The position numbers were made by a program, and so were the translations under genes. A stretch of DNA of 64,000 nt from Prorocentrum cordatum (lineage: Eukaryota; Sar; Dinophyceae; Prorocentrales; Prorocentraceae). The notes beneath the pieces are model-generated. The model was not told the origin of the DNA, ran no database searches, and worked only from the letters and a program-made list of their open reading frames with translations. This document shows positions 1 to 9,879 of the stretch, one piece after another. How positions within the stretch are numbered: the stretch's first letter is position 1; every line of letters begins with the position of its first letter. The DNA lies in NCBI GenBank assembly GCA_963575745.1, contig CAUYUJ010018493.1, positions 262,631 to 326,630 of the forward strand. Reading direction: 5' to 3'.

Positions 1-477
1 GCTGCGTCGCTGACCCTGGCGCTAGAGTAAAAACATCCTTTAACGCTGGGTCGTTTTCAATTTCGCCGCCGCGGCTGAACCTGCTCGAAAAACTTGCCAT
101 GCAGTCTGGACCCGCGTGCGAGGACCGAAGCACAATATAGGCTACCTCTGCAGCATTGCCTTGCACCGCGAGCAATCAATGAACCACAAACGCTGTCTTG
201 CATCCTCACGAGTAAGCTCGAAATTGATTCGACGTCGAATCGGAGACGAACGATTCGAAGTCGACCGAAATCGATCAAATCGGCGTACCAGCGATTCGAC
301 AGCGACCGAAGTGATTCAAAGTCGATCGGAGACAAGCGAATCGAAACGTGTGGCGGGTCGAAGTCGAGAGAATCAAACGATTATCAAACGAATCGTCTTC
401 TGTTCGTAGCCGTGCTTGGCCGAGTGCGGCGTTCCGATACGCCCCCCCCCCCCCAACACACACACCCCCCCGACGGC
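1..477. other. Upstream region with GATTCGA-type degenerate repeats
   Basis: From about 220 to 330 the sequence is dense in degenerate ATTCGA and GATCGAA words, like those seen again near 41.4-42.3 kb and 53.76 kb. A run of 14 C followed by an ACAC stretch lies at about 441-470. I see no convincing exon here. The long frame that opens upstream of 478 has no coding character in this part. Confidence 0.4.
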
Positions 478-2659
478 ATGGCGTTCCGTGGATCTGCCCC
501 TTCCTGGATCGACGGGTCGGAGCTCGAGAAGGCCGAGTGGTTCCAGAGCCAGGGCGATCACACTGTACTCGATTCAGCTTCAGAGCAGTTTACGGTTCCA
601 GCGGCGAAGTTGCAGCTGCAGCAACAGCTGCAGCAACAGCAGCAGCTGCAGCAACAGCAGCAGCCACAGCAACAGCAGCAGCCACCAATGTGCACCATGC
701 CAACAACGCAAGTGAGCGAGCTCGACCTCACGAAGATCGACGCGGAACTCGGACAGCTGGCAACCACAGCGGGGACCTCGGAACCACCACCTGGCGTAGG
801 GGGCGCGATGGCCAGCAGCAAGGACAAGACGACGGAGGGCGACGACAGCACCAAAGGTATTGACACTGCCATTGAAGAGTTTCGTGATAGCGGCTTCAAG
901 TGGAAGATGTCCAGCACCCTGGGGACGCGCTACTACAGGTCGCTTTCGGCCAAGGAGAAGGCAGCCTACGACAGGGTGTCAGGACCCGAGAAGAAGAAGA
1001 TCGGCAAGGAATGGGGCATGAAGCAGTATACTGACTACAAGGCAACGCGGGAGCACCTCAAGGAGGAGGAGGAGGTCGAGAAGATCTGGGGCGAGTTTAC
1101 GAATTTCGATGCCATCCTGAGGGCCGAGGGGGGCCGCAAGTCCAGCGCTGCGATTCAGGGTACCATCAACTACTGCAAGGCGGCGGTGAAATTCGGATGG
1201 TTCCTTCTCTTCCTTAGCCTCATCCTTTTCTCCTCATCCTTCTCCCCATCCTCACTGGGTCCTTCTCGTTCTTCTCCTCATCATCTGTCCTTCTGATCCT
1301 CACTCCACCCCTCCACCCCGTCGTCGTCATCCTTCTCCTCCTCATCGCCCTCCCAGGTTTCAGTGGAATTTCATGTCTAAGCGCGTCGAGTACGTGTACT
1401 GGCGCAAGGGTTTCGAAACCATCTTCAGAGAGAAGTGGACCCTCCGCGAGACAGAGATGCTCCAGAGGAAGAAAGATAGCCATATCTTTGCGGATACTTC
1501 TCAGCGTGGGTCGGGTTCTGCTGCCAGTGGACTGGCGGTGACTGCTCCTGAGCCTACTCGAACGCCGACGCCCACTCCTGATACAACTCCTGCGGCTGGC
1601 AAGCCGCCACTTCCTGCTGAGACCCCGCCGCCTGCTGAGCCGAACCCGAAGAGGAGGAGGAGGAAGGCGTTGTCAGCAGCTGCCACAGAGGACGAGGGTG
1701 CTGGCGACGCCGATTCCCTCAAACAGTTCCCAGGGGGAGAAACATTACAAATGTGTTATGCGATGCTACGCAATGGCTTGCCTCCCCCGAGCGTGATATA
1801 CGGCGCCATCCAGGATGCATGCGACGCTACGCTAATGTGCGATATGCTACGCTATGGCATGATGCTATAGGTGGGAGGAGAGATGAGGGAGGACGGGGAG
1901 GAGAGTGGAGGAGGAGGAGAAGGAGGAGGAGGAGGAGGAGGAGCAAGGAGGAAAGCTGAGGATGAGGATGAGGAGGCGGAATCGCTCCAGCCCAGGCGCA
2001 TGCAGCTGGCGAGGAAGGCGGCCGACGAGTACAAGAAGATCTGCGACAAGGCGAAGGCGATCGTGGACCTGAGCAAGATGAACGGCAACTACAACAAGAA
2101 CCAGGGCGACATCATGAAGATCGAGAGTGCGCTCACGGCAGCCGCGCTCGTGCAGGAGGACCCTTTCATGACGATCTGGATCAACATGGACAACAAGATG
2201 GCCGAGGAACTTGCGGAGGGGAAAGAGGGGTGGATGATAAAGAGGAGGAGGAGGAGAAGGAGGAGGAGATGAGGAGGGAGAGAGGGGGAGGAGGAGGAGG
2301 AGGAGGAGGGAGGAGGGGGAGGAGGAGGAGGATGAGGAGGATGGAGCAAGAGGTGGAAGGGGAGGAGGAGGAGAGAGGGCTCCCCTCTCCTCCTACCCCT
2401 CCTCCTCGATCCTCCTCCTCGATCCTCCTCCTCCTCCTCCTCCTCATCCTCTTCTTCCTCCCCCCCCATCCCTTCCCCCTCTGGAAGTGCCTTGAACCGT
2501 CCTTGGCGCCCTGAGCAGGCGCTCTACCAGGGGAAGGATTTCAACGCCAAGGTCAAGCAGGTGCCGACGAAGTTGCAATCCGCTACCAACTCGGTGAAGG
2601 GCGTCGTTGACGGCTACATGGATCTCCAGAAGACGAGGGAGAAGCACTCCATGTCGTAG
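478..2659 (+). CDS. Multi-exon gene of unknown function, probable dinoflagellate multicopy family
   Basis: Exon 1 runs from ATG 478 to about 1199: a poly-Gln tract, an acidic linker, then a compact basic domain with FKWKMSSTLGTRYYRSL and a following EKKKIGKEW segment. Exon 2 starts at about 1357 (QWNFMSKRVEYVYWRKGFE) and passes through a Pro-rich linker into a KRRRRK patch; its end is unresolved (about 1720-1740). Exon 3 covers about 1990-2218 (MQLARKAADEYKKICDKAK, then IKIESAL-like helices). Exon 4 is about 2531-2659 and ends at TAG. Introns 1 and 3 join in frame: intron 1 (1200-1356) is bounded by GGTT at both ends, and intron 3 (about 2219-2530) by AGGGGAA at both ends. Introns are TCC or GGA rich. 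The first ATG after the poly-C run was taken as start. From memory the architecture resembles a large dinoflagellate-specific family, but I assign no function. Intron 2 boundaries are uncertain. Confidence 0.55.
601..690 (+). repeat. CAG/CAGCTG trinucleotide tract coding poly-Gln
   Basis: About 90 bases of CAG and CTG-type codons inside exon 1 encode a Gln-rich run with occasional Leu and Pro. It is in frame with the flanking coding sequence, so it is a translated microsatellite and not an intron. Confidence 0.85.
1890..1965 (+). repeat. GGA microsatellite in intron 2
   Basis: Nearly pure GGA/GAG repeats between exons 2 and 3 of the first gene. Translation would give a Gly/Glu run, but it sits where an intron is needed. 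Confidence 0.8.
2238..2462. repeat. Facing GGA and TCC arrays in intron 3
   Basis: GGA-rich sequence (about 2238-2377) is followed at once by TCC-rich sequence (about 2383-2462), so the two could fold back on each other. The pair fills the intron before the last exon of the first gene. Confidence 0.75.
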
Positions 2660-2804
2660 AGAGGACGAGAAAGGGATCGAGGAAGGGAGAGAGATCAGGA
2701 GGGAGAAGGGGGAGGAGGGGGAGGAGGAGAGGTCCACTCCCTCCTCCTCCTCCTCCTCCCCCTCCTCCCCCGACATCTCCTTTCCATCGCAAGCAACGTC
2801 ATAT

Positions 2805-3153
2805 CTCGACAGATCTCGACAGATCTCGACAGATCTCGACATATCTCGACATTGACAGATCTCGACAGATCTCGACAGATCTCGACAGATCTCGACAAAT
2901 CTCGACAGATCTCGACAGATCTCGACGCTAAAATCTTGATGTCGAGAAATGTCGAGATTTGTCGAGATTTGTCTAGATTTGTCGATCTACGAAAGAATAC
3001 CCTGTGATTTCACATACAAAACAAATCTCGACACAGGAAACCTTATGTTTTACAATGAATTCTTCCGGAGGTCCAATTCACATGTGAAATAACCGGGTAA
3101 ACGATGTCGAGATCTGTCGAGATCTGTCGAGATTTGTCGAGCTTTGTCGGCTT
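2805..3153. repeat. 10-bp satellite (ATCTCGACAG) in inverted arms
   Basis: About 13 near-perfect tandem copies of ATCTCGACAG lie at 2805-2926. The reverse complement (TGTCGAGAT) follows at 2941-2987 and again at 3106-3150, separated by unrelated AT-richer sequence. The arms can pair over many units. It starts about 150 bases after the stop codon of the first gene. Confidence 0.9.
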
Positions 3154-3155
3154 GT

Positions 3156-3985
3156 GTTTGGAAGCGAAATTTCATGATCCTGAGACGGGTCTAGCTCAGC
3201 TGGGTAACAGTTTTGATGCATTACTGTTGTTATGTGGTCCCTCAAAGAAACGTTTCTATCAGGAAACCTTGTAAACTCACACCCTCGAAGAACTATTCGA
3301 ACCCATTCCCCTCAATTTGAAGGATTCTCCGCAGCTCTGACTTGTCGGCGCTGGTGGGAGAGCTACAACGTCGCGGAGCTCGGGATGCCGACTGGCACGG
3401 TAATTTTCAAGCTCTGGGTGAACCCAGAGCCAACGCGCGGGCAGCTAAGGTCTCCAGGATACTTAGCGAATCGAACCGTGATTGATGTGATGGGGTTCGC
3501 ATTGAAAAAACAAGCAAAATCCTGACCAGACAGAATCCAACCGTGGTGAGGAGAATCTGCGACGAAATCCAATTTGTTTTCGACTGTAGGAGATTGCGTT
3601 CTGACTTGAAATAATTCAACCGTGGCAAGGCAAGATGGATTACCTTCTGACGCCAGAACTTCGAGGCTAAATCCCAGTCCAGGTGGGGGAGGATGAGCGG
3701 GGGTGGGATGAGCAGGGATCGATCCCTGCCAAGACATTCGACGGAAATCCTACACTTCGCGTTCTTGCCAGAACTTCGTTAGTGAATCCAGCCGTTGATA
3801 TTCTGATATGGGGGCAGGGATCAATCCCCGTGGATATTTCCAGCAGCGTTCCTGCTCGAGTGATCAGCAGATGGCGTCTGGGCCAGATGGCGCCGACCAT
3901 GCAGCCGACCACCGAGAAGCTCAAGAGGCAAGCTTCTCCTCCTCCTCCTCCTCCTCCTCCTCTTGCTTCCCTTGCTTCCCCAAAG
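3156..3985. other. Non-coding stretch with short palindromes
   Basis: No convincing gene. AGGGATCGATCCCT, a perfect 14-base palindrome, lies near 3714, and a related imperfect copy (AGGGATCAATCCCCG) near 3818. A TCC microsatellite at 3932-3962 precedes the exon candidate at 3986. Confidence 0.4.
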
Positions 3986-4093
3986 TCCAGGGGCCCGTGT
4001 ACGGGCCAACGAATGACCCCGACCATGTCGATCTCACCTGGATTATGCTCGCAGAGCCGTGCATCAAAGGGTTCAGGAGTCTTGCTAATACTT
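3986..4093 (+). CDS. Candidate internal exon, function unknown
   Basis: An open stretch reading QGPVYGPTNDPDHVDLTW, then IMLAEPCIKGFRSLANT, lies between a pyrimidine-rich acceptor (TTGCTTCCCCAAAG at 3972-3985, or TCCAG ending at 3990) and a textbook GTAAGT donor at 4094-4099. Amino-acid composition is ordinary rather than low-complexity. I recognise no family. Flanking exons were not found with confidence; a stretch near 4310-4400 that reads IMKLTSDLAAPVRQR could be the next one. Confidence 0.35.
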
Positions 4094-4417
4094 GTAAGTT
4101 TCATCGCGACGCCTACATCGACAAATAGTGGTATACGTTGTGGTCCGCGTATGCCAATGAATACTGGCCTGACTTTCTCCAAATCCCTCAACCTTATCAG
4201 CGATGACAGTTCTGGACAGACAGTTTCAAATCAAGCACCCCCCAACCCCCCGCCCCCCACCCCGCCCCACCCGACCCCCACACCTCCCCCCCCGCATGCA
4301 CACATTGGAGCAATTATGAAATTGACCTCTGATCTTGCCGCGCCTGTACGACAGAGACCATCCATTCTTCTGGGCCCCGCTGTTCAGCAATTAAGGCTGG
4401 GGGTCTCTTCCTCCTCC

Positions 4418-4475
4418 ACGTCCTCCTTCTCCTCCTCCTCCTCCTCCTCCTCCTCCTCCTCCTCTCCTCCCCATC
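4418..4475 (+). repeat. TCC microsatellite
   Basis: About 58 bases of TCC/CTC repeats, 150 bases upstream of the SL remnant that precedes the next gene. Confidence 0.8.
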
Positions 4476-4625
4476 GACCTCCTCTTCATTATCCTCCTCC
4501 TTCTCCCCCTTCTCGTCCTCCTACCTCTGAGCTCCTCCTAACCAAAACCATGTTATGAATCAGGTTTCGTGCCATCGCCATCCCACCCTCGGCGCCGACG
4601 CGGCCGCCGTCATCGCCATTGCTGG

Positions 4626-4648
4626 TCAGTAGCCAATTTTGGCTCAGG
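4626..4648 (+). other. Relict spliced-leader sequence (SL-derived)
   Basis: The sequence contains GTAGCCAATTTTGGCTCA, which matches the dinoflagellate SL core GTAGCCATTTTGGCTCA with one inserted A; flanking SL positions also fit with two substitutions. It is not followed by the GT donor an SL RNA gene needs, and it sits 30 bases upstream of ATG 4678. Such remnants arise when a trans-spliced mRNA is reverse transcribed and reinserted. Confidence 0.8.
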
Positions 4649-4677
4649 ACACCACGATCCGTAGATCGCTGTCTAGC

Positions 4678-6762
4678 ATGGCGCCTAAGAAACGCACCAG
4701 GCATGATTGGGATTCTGACCCTGAATCTGCATCCGATCATGGCCGAGACGATTGGGACAGAGACGATGGCGACAGTGATGACGAGGTCAGACTCGATGCT
4801 TGCAAGTTGGACGACGAACGTTATAAAGCAGGAGAGCAGTTGATGGAGAGGTGGCTCTTAAAATACTGTGAGGGCAAGATGACGGCGACTGACGTGTGTA
4901 CCAACGCCTGGTACGCGGCATCCTCGGGTGCATCTGGCCCATTTGACACTTACAAGGTTCCCCCAGGCTCCAGTTCGGGCAATTACCAGAAGAAGCTCAG
5001 CCGAGTGCTAAAGTTTGAGAAACATACAGACGCATACAAAGTGAACGTTCCTCAAGTCATCAATGGAGAAAGGCAACAAACACCAATGTTGTTGATCGCG
5101 CCACATGAAGCCTTAGCAGCAGAATTTGAATCGAACAAGGAGCTGCAATCACAATTGTCTACATTCCAAGCGGCGCCCGAGTGGGCACGTTCGTACGATG
5201 CGCACCCAGCAGTGGTCGCATCTAAGGCTTCGGGACGTCTTTGCCACCCCCTTGCGCTGTACCTGGACGGCGTCCGTTTCACCAAATCCATCGGTGTCGG
5301 AAAAATTGATACCTTCATCGGATTTTTTGTATACTCATTGGTAACAATGAGGAGGCACCTTGTTGGTTTGATACGCAAGTCCAGGATGTGCGCCTGCGGC
5401 TGCAAAGGATGGTGCAGCCTTTGCCCCATCTTCATGTTCTTAACGTGGAGCTTCAGAGCAGGAATGGAGGCGATCAGGCCAACGCGCAGGTGGGATTATC
5501 AACCTTTCAGCGTAGACGACCCACACCAAGAGAAGCCAAATGCCCTACCGTGTGTGATTGCATTGGCTCAAATAAAAGGGGATTGGGCTGAGTACTGCTC
5601 CTCTTTGGGGTTTCCCACCTGGCAATCGAAACATTCACCTTGCATATTTTGCAATTGCAAAAAGTCACAGTTATTCGATTTTTCTTCGGCCAGTCTTGCT
5701 GGGCACGATTGGGGGGTTAGCCAATATGGGTATGATGCAGAATGTCGTTCGTGTGAGGTGGAAGTGCATGCAGCTACGCCCGAGGACATTGCCCTGCTCT
5801 TGAATTATTTGGTGCACGAGAAAAAAAAGAAACGCCAGGGAGGGAGAGTTCTCAGGTGTAATCTTTCTGGCTTCGGGAGTACGAACGTTGATCTATGCAA
5901 GCTCGATCGGCTGGAACCGTCCAATGACCTCCGAGACATTTGGTCGCTATCGCATGACAGCGCGCCAATTCGATTAACGTTTTGGCGCAAGAGCATGCAC
6001 AAGGGCGCCTGTGTCGACCCAGTCACGCGCAGGAACCCGATGCTGCATCCAAGTATAGTTGGCGATTGCAGAAGCATTCTGAGGATAGACACGCTTCATA
6101 CGCTATACCTCGGAGTGTGTCAGAAAATGGTCCAGGTTGCCGTCTGGAGGGTTCATGCAGCCAATCCTTGGAAAGCTACGGGTGATAAAGACGAGAGGCG
6201 TTCGGCGAATTTCAAAATGTTGCGTCTCCATCTGCAGAACTTCTATGAGACACACAATGTAGACTTATCGTATCGATTGAGGGATGTAACGCCGAAGATA
6301 TTCGGCGATGGGCCGAACGGCCCCGTCCACACCAAGGCTGCAGAAACAGGGCCTCTTGTCCGTTGGGCCCGTCAGCTTCTAGTAGACTTCGCATGCGTCG
6401 GTGGCGACTATTTGTTACCTGCGGCCGATGCTTTGTTGAGACACCTTGCCATTATCAGGGATGGGGGCCCTACGTTGCCTCACAAGGACATGCAAGAATT
6501 GATGGACACATTCCACAGGCATATCACGTGTTTCGAGAGAGGGGGCGGCAAATTTATTCCTAAACATCATTTATGGTGTCAGTTGGTGATGCTGGTTCCC
6601 ATGAATGGGAACCCGCGCTGCTACTCCACGTTCTTAGACGAGTCCCTCAACGGACTCGTCGCTGGCATCGCCCATGCGTCCCACCCTTCTACGTGGGAGA
6701 GGAATATACACTGCAGGCTTCAATTGTTGCCGAGGCTGCAGGGTGCTAGTCATTTTGCATGA
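4678..6762 (+). CDS. Intronless SL-tagged gene, transposase-like large protein
   Basis: A single 694-codon frame with no introns, unlike the split genes on either side. The start is ATG 4678 (MAPKKRTRHDWDSD), the first ATG after the SL remnant; an in-frame ATG at 4639 lies inside the remnant and is less likely. The N-terminus is basic then acidic. Mid-protein Cys clusters (CACGCKGWCSLC, and CIFCNCKK) look like metal sites. A segment near residues 470-490 reads RIDTLHTLYLGVCQKM, similar to the D-x-L-H...LG motif of Plavaka/CMC-type transposases, and the C-terminal part has KFIPKHHLW and LDESLNG. I infer a transposase-derived or dinoflagellate-specific multicopy protein; catalytic residues cannot be proved from one copy. 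The SL remnant and lack of introns point to a retrocopy that kept its reading frame. Confidence 0.7.
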   Translation: MAPKKRTRHDWDSDPESASDHGRDDWDRDDGDSDDEVRLDACKLDDERYKAGEQLMERWLLKYCEGKMTATDVCTNAWYAASSGASGPFDTYKVPPGSSSGNYQKKLSRVLKFEKHTDAYKVNVPQVINGERQQTPMLLIAPHEALAAEFESNKELQSQLSTFQAAPEWARSYDAHPAVVASKASGRLCHPLALYLDGVRFTKSIGVGKIDTFIGFFVYSLVTMRRHLVGLIRKSRMCACGCKGWCSLCPIFMFLTWSFRAGMEAIRPTRRWDYQPFSVDDPHQEKPNALPCVIALAQIKGDWAEYCSSLGFPTWQSKHSPCIFCNCKKSQLFDFSSASLAGHDWGVSQYGYDAECRSCEVEVHAATPEDIALLLNYLVHEKKKKRQGGRVLRCNLSGFGSTNVDLCKLDRLEPSNDLRDIWSLSHDSAPIRLTFWRKSMHKGACVDPVTRRNPMLHPSIVGDCRSILRIDTLHTLYLGVCQKMVQVAVWRVHAANPWKATGDKDERRSANFKMLRLHLQNFYETHNVDLSYRLRDVTPKIFGDGPNGPVHTKAAETGPLVRWARQLLVDFACVGGDYLLPAADALLRHLAIIRDGGPTLPHKDMQELMDTFHRHITCFERGGGKFIPKHHLWCQLVMLVPMNGNPRCYSTFLDESLNGLVAGIAHASHPSTWERNIHCRLQLLPRLQGASHFA

Positions 6763-6813
6763 TACGGTGCACGAGGGAGGAGGGAGGAGGGAGGAGGGAC
6801 AAGGGACGAGGGA

Positions 6814-6884
6814 CGTCATCGTTCGTCGTTCGTCGTTTGTCGTTCGTTGAACGAACGACAAACGACGAACGACGAACGATGACG
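6814..6884. repeat. Perfect 71-nt palindrome
   Basis: Arms of 35 bases built from GTCGTTC/GAACGAC words pair without a mismatch around a single central base at 6849. It begins 51 bases after the stop codon of the SL-tagged gene and directly precedes the next gene-like region. It could form a long RNA hairpin or a cruciform. Confidence 0.95.
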
Positions 6885-8773
6885 GACGGAGGTAGCGATC
6901 TGTCGAAGTTTATGCGACTTGGCCAGTTTAGGTCCATGAGCCCGCAAAACGGACGAGATCGCCCGCTGCAGTTTGGTAAGTGGCCTTGCGGATCTGTTTC
7001 ACACCATGCCTTGAAGCCCAAGTTGGGACGATGCAAAAAGAGTCTGGCCAAACAGGGGAACGTCGGTATGTTTCTCGGTGAATCGTCGTCTGTGTTTCCT
7101 CGTCTCCCTGCCGGCTGCCAGGCTGCACGTGCAGCTGATCTACAGCATGATGATGAAACGCAATACATCTACAACATTGTTCGGAAACTCGTGGGAGACA
7201 TGGAGTACGACACGTCGCACCCGACACAGTGGATCGCCACGTCCCTGGCCAAGCTGACCCTGATCGACAAGTATATCATCAGGGATCTCGACTTCCTCGA
7301 GTTTGGGTTCGGGGAGATTGTGGACGCCTTCCAGAAGCTCCACGAGCTCGATTGGGGCGAGGCCAGGCAGAGCATGCGTGAGGAGTTCAAGTTCATCCAC
7401 TGGTTCCAGCAGGACCTCTTGGAGGAGTGCACGGGCGGGCCAGTGCCCTTGATTTATGCAGGCATCTTCATCTGCAACTCAATTCATCAACAACTCACCT
7501 CCCCAACCATTTCCAAAACAATACAGCAAAAACATCGAATCCATAACAGATCCTTCCTTCCTCCGATGCGAGGGGGTGAAGGAGGGAGGAGGGAGGAAGG
7601 AAGAGGGAGGAGTGGTGAGGCTGAGGGGTAGGAGGATTCGAAAGGAGGAGACCCCGAGGAGGAGCAGGAGTAAACAGATCAAGCGAGGACAGAGGAGGGA
7701 GGAGGAGACAGGAGGAGGAGGAGGAGGAGGAGGAGGAGGAGGAGGAGGAGTAAGACACAGAGAGGAGTAAAGTCTGAACCCCAGGCATGCTACTTTACCG
7801 AGTGAAGCCTGGCGGCACAGTTATGATGACCCCTCCTGACCAAACGTGGAGACATAGAGAGCGGAACATATATGACAGGTCCCTGGACGACATCACAGGG
7901 AACACATCATTACAATGTGTACGAGACGCGAACGGAATTGCCGAGATCTGTGCCAAATTCTGTGAGATTGCCTACAATCGAAACGTCAATTACCTGCAGG
8001 AGACCTTAGCCGACACCACGTTGCATCTGCACCCCTCGCAGGTGGTGACCCACGCGGAGCCCAAGAGCTGCACGGCGACGTTTTGGTTGATAGGACGGCT
8101 CTCTCTCTCTCTATATTTCTCTCTCTCTCTCTCGTCATTCGGACCTCTACCCATGCCAACCCCCTCGCTCATTTCCCCTCCGTCCATCCGCGTGCGATCG
8201 CATTGGGACGGAATCGCATTCGGAAACGAGGGAGGCGGAACTGAGGATGGGGGAAGGGATGGGTAGAAGTCTGAATGTTGTGAGAACGCGTTTGAGGATA
8301 TGGTTACAGCTTGCCGAGGCCTACAATATTTATTTGCAGTGAGACCTTACGCGAACGAGTGCTGAACTACCTAGTTGATTGGAGAGGCCCCGAAGATCAC
8401 AGACTGCTTCCAGGATGGAAAAAAGACGATGACAGGAGGCTTCCACCAACCCCGCGGATAGGGTTGAACGAGACCTGCGATAAAATCCACGCCGAGTTTC
8501 GCACCCATGAAGCTCGTGATACATATCCAGAGGACTACAAGAAGGCCACGCGGGGCCAACACTGTAGAGAAAAAAAGAGTAACGGAAGAGAACGGAGGGG
8601 GAGGCAGGGAGGAGGGAGGGAGGAAACGGAGGAAGTGAGTAGGAAGGATGAGGGACGGTGAGGGTGAATGAGAGAAGGAGGAGGGCAGAGGGAGAGCGTG
8701 CCCCCCCCCCGCTGGCGAGGCGGTGGCCGCAGTGGTGTACTACACGATGTACCAGGTGGTCAAGGTTGATTGA
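6879..8773 (+). CDS. Multi-exon gene, unknown function
   Basis: Exon A (start unclear, clearly coding from about 7139 to 7461) includes YNIVRKLVGDMEYDTS, IDKYIIRDLDFLEFGFGEI and FKFIHWFQQDLLEE. Intron 7462-7784 has a GC donor and an AG acceptor, and both boundaries carry CAGGCAT; exon A plus exon B joins in frame (GGC Gly, then MLLYRVKPGGTV). Exon B (7785 to about 8040-8090) contains NGIAEICAKFCEIAYNRNVN. Exon C (about 8340-8565) reads ETLRERVLNYLVDWRGPEDH. A final short exon near 8720-8773 reads AVAAVVYYTMYQVVKVD then TGA. B-C and C-D junctions are not resolved. No domain is recognised. Introns are GGA or CT microsatellite. Confidence 0.55.
7560..7768 (+). repeat. GGA-rich intron core
   Basis: GGA/GAG repeats filling the intron between exons A and B. 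The densest part is at 7708-7752. Confidence 0.7.
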
Positions 8774-8834
8774 CGAGGGAGCTGGGCCCTCGCGAGCCTG
8801 AGCCCTCGCGAGCTCGACGAGGGATGAAAAGAAA

Positions 8835-9192
8835 GTGAGAGGAAGGGAGATGATGATGATGAGGAGGAGGAACAGAAGAGGAAGGAGGAGGAGGAGGAGG
8901 GAGGAGGAGGAGGAGGAAGGAGGGGAGGAGGAGAGAAGGAGGAGGGAGGAGGAGGAGGAGGAGGAGGAGGAGAAAGAGAGAATAACGAGGAGGAGGAGGA
9001 GGAGGAGAGGGCAGGAGGAGGAGGGGTGGCCTCCTCCCCTCCTCTCCCTCCTGCTCCTCCTCCTCCCTCCTCCTCCTCCTCCTCCTCCTCCTCCTCCTCC
9101 TCTTCCCCTCTCCTCCTCCCTCCTCCTCCTCCTCCTCCTCCTCCTCCTCCCTCCATCCTCCTCCTCTCCTCCTCCTCCTCCTCCCCCCCCCT
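8835..9192. repeat. Facing GGA and TCC arrays, ~350 bp
   Basis: A GGA-rich arm (about 8835-9025) is followed immediately by a TCC-rich arm (about 9029-9192). The arms are complementary over most of their length and separated by only a few bases, giving a potential hairpin of well over 100 bp. Confidence 0.85.
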
Positions 9193-9426
9193 ACCAGTCG
9201 CTCGTAGGGACGGTGCGTATCACAGATCGGGGTAGCAACGCGGCAATGCCGAGGACCGTGGTTCCCGAGGACTGTGGAGAGGCCCCCCTTGGAGGGGAAC
9301 TGGGTGCCCGCGGAGCCATGGCCCTCGGCATTGCATCTTTGCCACCGCGTCGATCCTGATGTCAGGGAGAATGTCAGATAGGGATGTCCAGAAGTATACA
9401 ACAGTTGCTGCCGCGACCCTGCCTAG

Positions 9427-9712
9427 CCTCCTCCTCCTCCTCCTCCTCCTCCTCCTCCTCCTCCTCCTCCTCCTAGTCCTACTCCTCCTCCTCCTCCTCC
9501 TCCTCCTCCTCCTCGGGGCGCGGCGGTCTGGAGGAGGAGGAGGGGGAGGAGGAGAAGGCGGAGGAGGAGTAGGAGGAGTAGGCTTAAGAGGAGGAGGGGG
9601 GGGGGGGAGGGGGAGGAGAGGAGGAGGGAGGAGGAGGGAGGAGGAGGGAGGAGGAGGGAGGAGGAGGAGGGGGAGGGAGGAGGAGAAAAAGGAGGAGGAG
9701 GAGGAAAGGAAC
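9427..9712. repeat. Facing TCC and GGA arrays, opposite order
   Basis: A TCC arm (9427-9513) is followed by a GGA arm (about 9531-9712). The order is opposite to the pair at 8835-9192. Long spurious open frames run through both strands here and are not genes. Confidence 0.85.
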
Positions 9713-9879
9713 GGGGGCCTGCAGCTGGAGCGAGGCCGCCTGCGACAATGGGCGCTGCCACGTGCGGGCGGACGGACGGGGGTGCCGTCCTCCCTCCCTT
9801 CCTCCTTTTCCTCGCCCCCTACTTCCTTTGTCCTAATCCGCCTTGGCGCCGCGCACATTCGTCAACAGCTGGTACGATC

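Noticed and set aside
405-426. Possible diverged leader (CGTAGCCGTGCTTGGCCGAG) upstream of the first gene
   Set aside because: Only the GTAGCC and TTGGC parts agree and several changes are needed; the gene has introns, so a retrocopy is less likely. Too weak to call.
3186-3235. tRNA-like start: TAGCTCAGCTGGGTA (box A) followed by AACAGT...ACTGTT stem-loop
   Set aside because: Box A is perfect and an anticodon-like stem follows, but there is no T-arm or GGTTCGA box B at the right distance and no acceptor stem pairing. At most a tRNA-derived fragment.
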